DNA of 64,000 nt, taken from the NCBI GenBank assembly GCA_014872875.1, contig WKFI01000002.1, positions 1 through 64,000 on the forward strand, in the 5' to 3' direction. A program made the translations under genes and the position numbers. Positions 55,454-63,345 of the stretch are shown one piece after another. The stretch's first letter is position 1, and each line of letters begins with the position of its first letter. The stretch is from Paracoccaceae bacterium. Lineage in GTDB: Bacteria > Pseudomonadota > Alphaproteobacteria > Rhodobacterales > Rhodobacteraceae. The notes under the pieces were generated by a model. It was not told where the DNA came from. It did no database searches and saw only the letters and a program-made list of their open reading frames with translations.

Positions 55454-56272
55454 CTATATGGCTTTCTCAAAGATGTTGCGGCCCGACATGACGTTGATGC
55501 CCCCTGAAACGGGAAGAATTGCACCCGTCACATAGGAGCCGCCCTTCCCGCACAGGAACAACACGCAACCGGCAATGTCTTCGGGTTCGCCAACCCGTCC
55601 CAAGGGAACGTCCTCGCCAATTTTCTCGCGTTTTTCAGCGTCTGCTGTTGCAAAGGCCGTCATTCGCGACACAAAAGGTCCCGGCGCCAGCGCATTTACA
55701 GTGACGTTGTGGCCCGCCAACTCCTTGGCCATGATCTTTGACAGGTGCATGACTGCCGATTTCGACGCGGAATAGCTGTAGGCGCCGTCGCCCATCGGGA
55801 TTTCTCCCATGACCGAACCGACATTCACCACCCGCGACGGGTCACCCGGTTTTCCGGATGCTATCAATTTGGGAAGCAGCTTCTGGGTCAGATCGAAAAC
55901 CCCTGCCACGTTTACTGACATAACTTTCTCCCAGGCGTCGTAGGGGAACTGTCCCATGGGAGCTCCCCAGGTGACGCCGGAGTTATTCATCAGGATATCA
56001 AGGGTTTCCGTTCGATTGTTAACTTCATCTACCAGCGCATCAATTCCGGCCTCGCTGCCAACATCACCGGCAAACCCTTCGGCCGATCCAGATGTCTCCA
56101 GCGCATTCAACTCCTTAGCCACGGCTTCGCACGCGTCCCCTTTGCGCGATGCGATCAGAACCCGTGCGCCCGCCCGGACCAAAGCTTCGGCAGCCATTCG
56201 TCCGATGCCCGTGGCCCCACCGGTAACCAGAGCCGTCTTGCCATGAAGTGCAAACAATGCTTCAGGTGTCAT
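55454..56272 (-). CDS. Short-chain dehydrogenase/reductase (FabG-like)
   Basis: Classical SDR of 272 residues with TGGATGIG cofactor motif (residues 17-24), NNSG in place of NNAG, a catalytic Ser in NVGSVMG and YSASK. Arg in ASRKG after beta-2 points to NADPH. Length is 20-30 residues above simple FabG because of an insertion around residue 135 (ASGKPGDPSR) and a C-terminal tail. AAAGGG lies between the preceding stop and this ATG, so it is co-transcribed with the acyl-CoA dehydrogenases. Confidence 0.9.
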   Translation of the reverse strand: MTPEALFALHGKTALVTGGATGIGRMAAEALVRAGARVLIASRKGDACEAVAKELNALETSGSAEGFAGDVGSEAGIDALVDEVNNRTETLDILMNNSGVTWGAPMGQFPYDAWEKVMSVNVAGVFDLTQKLLPKLIASGKPGDPSRVVNVGSVMGEIPMGDGAYSYSASKSAVMHLSKIMAKELAGHNVTVNALAPGPFVSRMTAFATADAEKREKIGEDVPLGRVGEPEDIAGCVLFLCGKGGSYVTGAILPVSGGINVMSGRNIFEKAI

Positions 56273-56283
56273 TTATAACCCTT

Positions 56284-57405
56284 TCAAAAACCGCGAAGTT
56301 TTGCAACTTGAGCGGCGTGATATCCATAGTCGCCAAGCCACTCGGCCGCGACCCTGGCACGTTTCATGTAGAAACCCATGTCAAAGGCATCCGTCATGCC
56401 GATGCCTCCATGCATCTGAACCCCTTCTCGAACCGCCAATTGAGCTGTTTGGATGGCACGGGCTTTGGCAAGGGAAACGGCCAGCGTGGCGTTCCCCGGG
56501 TCCTCGTCCAACTTGCGGCCAGCGTGAAGAATTGCGGTTGTCGTTACCTCCGTCTCGCACCACAGATGCGCAGCCCGGTGCTGCAAAGCCTGAAAGGCAC
56601 CGATCGGGACGCCGAACTGCTTGCGTTCCTTCAGATAGGTGACCGTCATCTCAAAGGCGCCAGAGGCAAGCCCTGCCATTTCGGCCGCTAATGCAGCCTG
56701 CCCGGCTTCCAAGGCTGGCTTCAACACGGTCATCGCGTCATCCACCGAACCCAGTATGTCATCCCCTGTGGCTTCTACGCGATCAAAAATCACATCCACC
56801 GCGTCCCGGCTGTCGATCATGGGCCTGGCAACACGCGAAACACCCGAGCGGTCGAAGGGAATATCAAACAATGTCAAAGATTTGTCGTCACCTGTTCGGG
56901 CAAGCACCAAGACTCGGTCTGAAGTCCCTCCGTCTACGACAAATCGTTTCTGACCCTCCAGCCGAAACCCGTTGCCCTCCCTATGTGCAGCAAGGGCTGT
57001 GCCATCGGGCTGAAACTTTGAGCTCTCGTCAATTGCCAGCGCATAGGTCATGGTGCCTTGGGCAATCTGCTTCAGCGACTCCTTGCTCCGATCATTTGCC
57101 ACCTGTTTTAGGGCTGTCGCCGCAATGACAGCTGTGGACAGAAACGGGCTGGTGACCAGCGTTTTTCCCATCTCTTCCGCCAGAACTCCTGCCGCCGCAT
57201 GCCCCATCTCAGAGCCACCGCAAGTCTCGGGAACCAGTACTCCGGCCCACCCCATCTGGGCCATCTGCGCCCACAAATCGCTGTCTTGGGTTTCGCCCTT
57301 GTCTCGCAACGCTCTGAGATGCGACACCGGGGCTGCATCGCCCAGAAATCCCCGAGCTGCGTCGGCGAGCAGAGTTTCTTCTTCTGTTCGAACAAGTTTT
57401 GTCAT
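56284..57405 (-). CDS. Acyl-CoA dehydrogenase, non-catalytic-type subunit candidate
   Basis: Acyl-CoA dehydrogenase fold of 373 residues with the mid-domain and the C-terminal helix bundle (ERKQFGVPIGAFQALQHRAAHL, MHGGIGMTDAFDM). At the usual catalytic-base position no EGT/EGG motif is seen. Paired actinobacterial enzymes (FadE28/29-type) form alpha2beta2 complexes in which only one subunit carries the base. The ATG at 57405 starts four bases after the stop of the partner gene. Together they probably make one heteromeric enzyme. Confidence 0.87.
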   Translation of the reverse strand: MTKLVRTEEETLLADAARGFLGDAAPVSHLRALRDKGETQDSDLWAQMAQMGWAGVLVPETCGGSEMGHAAAGVLAEEMGKTLVTSPFLSTAVIAATALKQVANDRSKESLKQIAQGTMTYALAIDESSKFQPDGTALAAHREGNGFRLEGQKRFVVDGGTSDRVLVLARTGDDKSLTLFDIPFDRSGVSRVARPMIDSRDAVDVIFDRVEATGDDILGSVDDAMTVLKPALEAGQAALAAEMAGLASGAFEMTVTYLKERKQFGVPIGAFQALQHRAAHLWCETEVTTTAILHAGRKLDEDPGNATLAVSLAKARAIQTAQLAVREGVQMHGGIGMTDAFDMGFYMKRARVAAEWLGDYGYHAAQVAKLRGF

Positions 57406-57409
57406 CGGC

Positions 57410-58570
57410 TTACCCCGGCAATCCCAACACACGTTTGGACACGATGCTCAGCATCACTTCCGAAGTACCGCCTTCGATCGAATTCGCCTTTGTCCTCAGC
57501 CAGTTGGGTGCCCGACCGTCATTCCAGTCCAGCGCGTCCGAACCCGCAGCAGCCATGACCATCTCTAATCGTCGTTTGTTCAGTTCCGTACCCATGTATT
57601 TCAGCATGGCAGACGCATCCCCGACGCCCTGACCGGATTCGGCCTGATCCTTGAAGCGCTCCAACGTCAGTTCAAATGCCAGGCTATCAACTTCCAACCG
57701 CATTGCTTCGGACAGCTGGATCGGATCGCTCAGACCAGTTTCGCTCTCCTTTAGAACGGCTCCCAAAGCCCGACCGCCACCCATCAGGGCACCTCCCGCG
57801 CTGATCATCTCGCGCTCGTGGGTCAACAGGTATTTGGCCACGTCCCAACCACGGTTTACGGTGCCAACGACCTGGTCCTTGGGCACTTGTACATCGTCAA
57901 AGAACGTCTCGCAGAACGGCGACGCTCCCGAAATCAGTCGAATGGGGCGCGTCGTTACACCTTTGCTCTCCATGTCTATGAGAACAAAGGAAATCCCCTT
58001 GTGCTTGGGCGCGTCCCGATCGGTGCGCACCAAGGCAAAAATCCAATCTGCCTTGTCGGCATAGGAGGTCCAGACTTTCTGTCCGTTCACCAGCCAGTGG
58101 TCGCCTTTGTCCTCACACTTGGTTTGCAGCCCGGCTAGATCAGAACCGGCTCCGGGTTCGGAATAGCCCTGACACCAACGGACTTCACCCCGGGCAATCG
58201 GAGGAAGATATCTCAACTTCTGCTCTTCGGTTCCGAACTGCAACAGAGCCGGGCCCAACATCCAGATACCGAAACTCTGCAAAGGGGTTCGGGCATTGAG
58301 GCGCCGCATCTCCTCGTGAAAGATCTTTTCCTGATCGCGGCTAAGACCGGCACCACCAAAGGCTTTGGGCCAGGTTGGTACGGTCAGCCCCTGTTCGGCG
58401 CAGCGGTCAAGCCATGTTTTTTGCGCGGGTGACGTAAAGTTCCAATTCTTGCCCCCCCAACAGATGCTATCGTCCCCGGCAGCACCGTCGCGCATCTCTT
58501 CGGGGCAATTTTGCTCCAGCCATGACCTAAGTTTTTCGCGAAAGTCCTTCAGATCCAAGTGCCCGTTCAC
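57410..58570 (-). CDS. Acyl-CoA dehydrogenase, catalytic-type subunit
   Basis: Acyl-CoA dehydrogenase of 386 residues. Typical regions are WPKAFGGAGLSRDQ, the FAD/substrate motif GYSEPGAGSDLA, VNGQKVWTS and a C-terminal IEGGTSEVM with Glu in the catalytic-base region. The GTG at 58570 is supported by GGAGGGG five bases upstream; in-frame sequence further upstream does not look like this family. First gene of the leftward operon. It is divergent from a quinone-oxidoreductase-like gene across 132 bases. Confidence 0.9.
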   Translation of the reverse strand: MNGHLDLKDFREKLRSWLEQNCPEEMRDGAAGDDSICWGGKNWNFTSPAQKTWLDRCAEQGLTVPTWPKAFGGAGLSRDQEKIFHEEMRRLNARTPLQSFGIWMLGPALLQFGTEEQKLRYLPPIARGEVRWCQGYSEPGAGSDLAGLQTKCEDKGDHWLVNGQKVWTSYADKADWIFALVRTDRDAPKHKGISFVLIDMESKGVTTRPIRLISGASPFCETFFDDVQVPKDQVVGTVNRGWDVAKYLLTHEREMISAGGALMGGGRALGAVLKESETGLSDPIQLSEAMRLEVDSLAFELTLERFKDQAESGQGVGDASAMLKYMGTELNKRRLEMVMAAAGSDALDWNDGRAPNWLRTKANSIEGGTSEVMLSIVSKRVLGLPG

Positions 58571-58702
58571 GCGCCCCTCCCAAAAGATCGTTGCGTCACT
58601 GTTCCGCACAGCAGAATTGCATTTCGCATTTTCGTTGACAACAAAAAGCCGGGCACAAAGACTTAACGTCACAAAATGCCAGCAAGCAGGGAGAGAGCGA
58701 TC

Positions 58703-59698
58703 ATGAAAGCAATGCTGAGCCATGAGCCCGGGGGGCCGGACACGTTGCAATGGAGCGATCTGCCCGATCCCGAACCAAAGCCCGGTGAAGTTGTCATTCA
58801 GGTTCGCGCAGCAGGCGTGAATTTCCCCGATACGTTGATCATTCGTGATCTCTACCAGATGAAACCGCCCCGCCCGTTTGCTCCGGGCGGTGAAATCGCA
58901 GGTGATGTGATAGCGGTCGGTGAAGGCGTAGAAGCGTTGAACGTTGGAGATCGGGTTCTGGCGCTGACCGCGCATGGCGGATTTGCCACTCAGATTGCCA
59001 TCCCGGCCAAGACGGCCGTCAAGATCCCCGATGCGATGCCGTACGAGGACGCGGCCTGTTTCATTTTCACCTATGGCACCTCGCATCATGCGCTGAAGGA
59101 TCGGGCGGAACTGAAGGAAGGTGAAACCCTGTTGATCCTGGGTGCTGCTGGCGGCGTTGGTGCCGCTGCGATTGAACTGGGCAAAGCGTCCGGAGCGCGG
59201 GTCATTGCGGCAGTATCATCCGAGGAGAAAGCGCAGTTCTGCCGTGAACTGGGTGCGGACCACACCATTGTCTATCCGCGTGATCTGGATCGGGATACTC
59301 AGAAAGCGCTATCTTCAGAAATCAAGAAGATCGCGGGCGGAGATGGTGTCGACGTGGTCTATGACGCGGTTGGCGGCGATTATGCGGAACCAGCGATCCG
59401 CGCCCTGGCGTGGAAAGGGCGGTTTTTGGTGGTTGGGTTCCCGGCAGGCATTCCCAAGATCCCCCTGAACCTGACACTTTTGAAAGGTGCCCAAATCGTG
59501 GGTGTGTTCTGGGGGGCTTCGGTGTTTAGGGAGCCCAAGGGCCATGCCGAAAACATGGCCGAACTGTTTCAGATGTACGCTCAGGGCAAGATCAAGCCGC
59601 GGATAAGTGCAACCTTGCCGATGGAACGGGCGGCTGACGCCTTGGTGTTGATGCAGGAACGCAAAGCGATGGGCAAAATCGTCCTGACCGCACCCTGA
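58703..59698 (+). CDS. NADPH:quinone oxidoreductase-like MDR protein
   Basis: Zinc-free medium-chain dehydrogenase/reductase of 331 residues. It shows the N-terminal GroES-like domain (VQVRAAGVNFPDTLIIR), the nucleotide motif LGAAGGVGAAAIELGK (about 146-161) and VVYDAVGG. It belongs to the quinone oxidoreductase/enoyl reductase-like branch. AGGGAGAGA precedes the ATG at 58703. Divergent from the acyl-CoA dehydrogenase operon, so it may share its regulator. Confidence 0.9.
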   Translation: MKAMLSHEPGGPDTLQWSDLPDPEPKPGEVVIQVRAAGVNFPDTLIIRDLYQMKPPRPFAPGGEIAGDVIAVGEGVEALNVGDRVLALTAHGGFATQIAIPAKTAVKIPDAMPYEDAACFIFTYGTSHHALKDRAELKEGETLLILGAAGGVGAAAIELGKASGARVIAAVSSEEKAQFCRELGADHTIVYPRDLDRDTQKALSSEIKKIAGGDGVDVVYDAVGGDYAEPAIRALAWKGRFLVVGFPAGIPKIPLNLTLLKGAQIVGVFWGASVFREPKGHAENMAELFQMYAQGKIKPRISATLPMERAADALVLMQERKAMGKIVLTAP

Positions 59699-59701
59699 GG
59701 C

Positions 59702-60355
59702 TTACAGATGGGAACAGTCGTTGAATCCTCGAATGGTGAACTGCCCGTTCTGAATTACCAGATGAGAGATCGAGCCGTTCGCCGCACCGTGAAAGGCAAA
59801 AGGCTCCGACCCGCTGGCAATCGCCATCGCAGCCCCGATCACGCCGCCATGCACGAACACGGCAACGCGCTGGTCTGGATGGGCGCCCGCGATGCGCAAA
59901 AGCCCGCGCCTAACCCGGCTATGCAGGGACGTAGTGGTTTCCGCGTTGGGCAGTTCGCCCCATTCCTGCCGTTCTTTGGCGCGCAGCCACGCGGGATCGT
60001 GGTTGGCGGCCCGGATGCGGTATTCCCCCCCGTCCCAATCACCCAGACACACTTCGCGCAGATCAGGTTCAACCGATGGCGTCAATCCAAGCGCCGCCGC
60101 CAAGGGGGCTGCCGTCTGGTGGGTGCGGCGCAGTGTGGTGACATACATCGCCTGAAAACTGCGGTCTTTCAGCCGGTCGCACACGGCTTGGGCTTGAGCG
60201 TGCCCGTTCGGATGCAGCTCAGGGTCTCCGTGCCCATCGACCATGGGAAAGTTCTGCCCCGGCACGGCAGCGGCGCTTTGCCCATGCCGGATCAGCAACA
60301 GCTCTGCGGCGCCCGCAGGCGGGGTGTAGACGGTCTGATGGTATTCACGGGTCAT
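59702..60355 (-). CDS. Histidine phosphatase family protein (second copy)
   Basis: Phosphoglycerate mutase-like protein of 217 residues. It carries the RHGQSAAA phospho-acceptor motif (near residue 24), the acidic E in EVCLGDWDG and a second His in VFVHGGVIGA, so the catalytic set is complete. The ATG at 60355 follows AGAGG. Its stop is three bases from the stop of the convergent reductase gene. It is divergent from the enoyl-CoA hydratase gene. Substrate unknown. Confidence 0.88.
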   Translation of the reverse strand: MTREYHQTVYTPPAGAAELLLIRHGQSAAAVPGQNFPMVDGHGDPELHPNGHAQAQAVCDRLKDRSFQAMYVTTLRRTHQTAAPLAAALGLTPSVEPDLREVCLGDWDGGEYRIRAANHDPAWLRAKERQEWGELPNAETTTSLHSRVRRGLLRIAGAHPDQRVAVFVHGGVIGAAMAIASGSEPFAFHGAANGSISHLVIQNGQFTIRGFNDCSHL

Positions 60356-60405
60356 GGGGGCCTCTCGCATCACATTTGTCGGCAGGTAAGAGGAAACAGG
60401 GGTCA

Positions 60406-61233
60406 ATGACAACCGAAACGATTGAGACAGGGACGGAACACCTTCTGTGTAAGGTTGAAGGCCATATTGCCACCCTGACATTGAACAACCCCTCTTCGCG
60501 AAATGCGATGAGTGGCGAGATGACACAGGCGATGGCCGAGATGCTGCCGCGACTTGCCGATGATGCAGCGATCCGCGTTCTTGTCGTGACCGGGGCGGGA
60601 GGTGCTTTTTGTTCCGGTGGGGATGTAACCGGATTAGCTGAGTCCTTGAACCCGGTGAGCGGCACGCCGGATCGCGACATGATGATCAAAACCCTGCGCA
60701 AGGCCCAGAACGATCTCTTGCTGCCGCTGTTCAACTTTCCGAAACCAACCGTCGCCGCGCTGCCGGGACCGGCGGCTGGGGCCGGGCTGGGATTGGCCTT
60801 GGCGTGTGATCTACGGGTCGCAGTGGATACGACCTTTCTGACACCAGCCTTTGGTAAAATCGGCCTCTCAGGGGATTTCGGCGGCAGTTGGCTGTTATCT
60901 GCACTTCTTGGTCCTGCGCGGGCCAAAGAGATCTACTTCCTTTCAAAACGGATTACGGCTCAGGAGGCACTTGAGCTTGGCCTTATCAACCGTGTTGCGT
61001 CCGAGCTGGAATTCCCTTCGCTTGTCGGGGAATTGGCATCCGAGTTGGCGGCACAGGCCCCATTGGCCCTCAGCCGGATGAAGGCCAACCACAACCTGGC
61101 GCTTTGCACAGACCTTGAAACCACACTGGATCAGGAAGCCGAACACATGGTGGACACTTTGCTGAGCAAAGACCACAGGGCTGCAGCCCAGGCATTTCTG
61201 CAAAAGCAAAACCCCACATTCACAGGACGTTGA
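60406..61233 (+). CDS. Enoyl-CoA hydratase/isomerase family protein (second copy)
   Basis: Crotonase-fold enzyme of 275 residues with LNNPSSRNAMS, the oxyanion segments FCSGGDVTGL and GPAAGAGLGLALACD, and FGKIGLSGDFGGSW. At the latter site Asp stands where Glu is often found, as in 1,2-epoxyphenylacetyl-CoA isomerase (PaaG)-like members. The ATG at 60406 follows CAGGGG. First of three rightward genes with an MDR reductase and a MaoC hydratase. Confidence 0.88.
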   Translation: MTTETIETGTEHLLCKVEGHIATLTLNNPSSRNAMSGEMTQAMAEMLPRLADDAAIRVLVVTGAGGAFCSGGDVTGLAESLNPVSGTPDRDMMIKTLRKAQNDLLLPLFNFPKPTVAALPGPAAGAGLGLALACDLRVAVDTTFLTPAFGKIGLSGDFGGSWLLSALLGPARAKEIYFLSKRITAQEALELGLINRVASELEFPSLVGELASELAAQAPLALSRMKANHNLALCTDLETTLDQEAEHMVDTLLSKDHRAAAQAFLQKQNPTFTGR

Positions 61234-61246
61234 GAGAGGACATTCC

Positions 61247-62269
61247 ATGACGAACCGTGTCATTCGCATTGCCGAACTTCCCAAGGGAGCCCTGTCGCCG
61301 GAACATTTTGATCTGCAATCTGGAGTGATGCCAGCCCCTGAAAAAGGCGAAGTCCTGCTGCGTACGCTGTACATGTCCATCGACGCCGCCAACCGCTCCT
61401 GGATGCAGGGGGCAACCTATCGGGAGGCAGTGAAGGCGGGCGACCCGATGCCGACCTATGCCTTGTGCGAGGTCGTTGAAAGCAAGTCGGACCGCTTGGC
61501 AACTGGCGACCTGGTGGCCTGCGAAAGCAGTTGGTCGGATTTTATCACCCGCCCTGCCCGGCTGTGTCAAAAACTCCCGCGAACCGAACAGCTGAGCCAT
61601 TTGATGTCGATCTATGGGATCGCTGGGAAAACCGCGTTTCACGGATTGGTCAGCGTTGGTCGTCCGATCGCCGGAGAAACCGTTCTGGTTTCAGCCGCGG
61701 CCGGGTCGGTTGGGATCTATGTCGGGCAGATCGCCAAGGCCCTGGGCTGTCGTGTCGTCGGCATTGCGGGCGGGCCTGAGAAATGTGCTTGGGTGGTGGA
61801 CGAGCTGGGGTTTGACGCCTGCATCGATTATCGCGACCCCGGCATGTTCAAGGCGTTGCGTGCAGCCTGCCCGAACGGGGTCGATGTCTATTTCGACAAT
61901 GTCGGTGGCCAGATTCTGGAGACAGCACTGTTTGTGATGAACGAACGCGGTCGCGTCGTCTGCTGTGGCGCGATCAGCCAATATGACACCGAAAGCGTCA
62001 CCGGTCCGCGCAACCTTCCGGGCTTGGTGGTGGTAAAGCGCCTTCGTATGGAAGGCTTCATCGTCATGGACTTTGCTCATCAGGACAAGACTGCAATCCG
62101 TGCGCTTCAGACCTGGGTGGCCCAAGGCAAGATCAAGGTCGTCGAAGACATCGTCGAGGGACTGGAGAATGCTCCCGCCGCGCTGATCGGTCTGCTGGCG
62201 GGCGACAACAAGGGTAAACGGCTGGTCCATGTTGCAAACCCGCAGGGTCCTGCAGGAGCGGGGAACTGA
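61247..62269 (+). CDS. NADP-dependent oxidoreductase, CurA/PTGR (leukotriene B4 dehydrogenase) type MDR
   Basis: Zinc-free MDR of 340 residues. YMSIDAANRSWM in the N-terminal domain, SIYGIAGKTAFHGL, SAAAGSVGIYVGQIAK as the cofactor motif and DVYFDNVGG are typical of this branch. It normally reduces conjugated double bonds of enones with NADPH. GAGAGGA precedes the ATG. One base separates its stop from the MaoC start. Confidence 0.9.
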   Translation: MTNRVIRIAELPKGALSPEHFDLQSGVMPAPEKGEVLLRTLYMSIDAANRSWMQGATYREAVKAGDPMPTYALCEVVESKSDRLATGDLVACESSWSDFITRPARLCQKLPRTEQLSHLMSIYGIAGKTAFHGLVSVGRPIAGETVLVSAAAGSVGIYVGQIAKALGCRVVGIAGGPEKCAWVVDELGFDACIDYRDPGMFKALRAACPNGVDVYFDNVGGQILETALFVMNERGRVVCCGAISQYDTESVTGPRNLPGLVVVKRLRMEGFIVMDFAHQDKTAIRALQTWVAQGKIKVVEDIVEGLENAPAALIGLLAGDNKGKRLVHVANPQGPAGAGN

Positions 62270-62270
62270 A

Positions 62271-62741
62271 ATGAGTGCCCTGCAAGCTGCCATGACTGCA
62301 CAAGAGAAACTGGTTGGTCAGGAGGTCGGCGTTTCGAACTGGATTACCGTCGATCAAACGATGATCGACGATTTTGCCCGCGTCACCCACGACGACCAAT
62401 GGATTCACATTGACCCAGAACGGGCCGCCCGGGAAACCGCCTTTGGCGGTACGATCGCGCATGGGTTCCTTACGCTCTCACTGGCCAGTCGGTTTGTTTA
62501 TGACTGTTTCGAAGACCTTCCGGGGCAAGTTATGGGAATAAACTACGGGTTCAATTCCTTGCGCTTTCTGTCACCGGTTACGCCAGGTTCAAGGGTTCGT
62601 GGACGCTTCACACTCAAATCCGTCAAGATGCGGAACGACACCCAACTGCTGCGTGAAACCCATCTAATAGTGGAGATTGAAGGGGCGGATTCGCCTGCGT
62701 TGGTTGCCGACTGGCTGGGGTTGATTGTTTTTGAGACCTGA
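62271..62741 (+). CDS. MaoC-family (R)-specific enoyl-CoA hydratase-like protein
   Basis: Single hotdog-fold protein of 156 residues. The hydratase-2 motif is complete: FARVTHDDQWIHIDPERA with the catalytic Asp, and FGGTIAHGFLTLSL with the catalytic His. GGAGCGGGGAA precedes the ATG at 62271, close behind the MDR gene. It would hydrate or dehydrate a 3-hydroxyacyl-CoA. Confidence 0.92.
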   Translation: MSALQAAMTAQEKLVGQEVGVSNWITVDQTMIDDFARVTHDDQWIHIDPERAARETAFGGTIAHGFLTLSLASRFVYDCFEDLPGQVMGINYGFNSLRFLSPVTPGSRVRGRFTLKSVKMRNDTQLLRETHLIVEIEGADSPALVADWLGLIVFET

Positions 62742-62781
62742 ATTCGACATATAAGTGTCACCTTTTTGCCGCAATCCTTGG

Positions 62782-62797
62782 CTAACCAAACCTTAAC
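62782..62797. promoter_or_regulatory. CtrA-like site (CTAA-N7-TTAAC), one mismatch
   Basis: CTAA and TTAAC are separated by seven bases; the first base of the consensus TTAA-N7-TTAAC differs. It lies 104 bases upstream of aroQ-luxR in an AT-richer intergenic region (62742-62900). Chance occurrence is possible. Confidence 0.35.
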
Positions 62798-62900
62798 GCG
62801 TCACTTTTTCCGTCTGAGCCCCTGCTATTTACGCCTACCGCATCTGGACAGAGGCCGAGCATCCCGTCTATGAAAAAATTCGTATGGGGAAATACGTGAT

Positions 62901-63341
62901 ATGCGAAGTGTTTTGGTTCTGAATGGACCGAACCTCAATCTGCTGGGAACCCGGCAGCCCGAGGTTTACGGTTCAACGACGTTGAATATGGTCGAAGACG
63001 CCTGTGTTGCTCATGGGGCAACGATGGGTCTGGACGTGGTTTGCTTTCAAAGCAATCACGAAGGTGACCTGATCGATCAGATCCACAAGGCCAAGGGAAC
63101 ACACTTGGGTATCGTGCTGAATGCCGGGGCGTATACGCACACGTCCATTGCTTTGCATGACGCGATCGCTTCGGTCGAACTGCCGGTGGTAGAAGTCCAT
63201 TTATCCAACATTCACGCGCGCGAGGATTTCCGCCATCGCTCCTACATTGCACCGGTGGCAATCGGGCAGATATGCGGCTTTGGCGCAAAGGGCTACCTTT
63301 TGGCTTTGGACGCGCTAAATGCTCGTCTGGAGGAGATGTAA
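62901..63341 (+). CDS. aroQ: Type II 3-dehydroquinate dehydratase
   Basis: Shikimate pathway enzyme converting 3-dehydroquinate to 3-dehydroshikimate; dodecameric in the family. At 146 residues it is the normal size. LNGPNLNLLGTRQPEVYG contains the catalytic Tyr23. NAGAYTHTS and EVHLSNIHARE (catalytic His100) complete the active site. It is followed four bases later by a luxR-family gene whose ribosome site lies inside the aroQ end, so the two are probably co-transcribed. Confidence 0.95.
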   Translation: MRSVLVLNGPNLNLLGTRQPEVYGSTTLNMVEDACVAHGATMGLDVVCFQSNHEGDLIDQIHKAKGTHLGIVLNAGAYTHTSIALHDAIASVELPVVEVHLSNIHAREDFRHRSYIAPVAIGQICGFGAKGYLLALDALNARLEEM

Positions 63342-63345
63342 CCAG

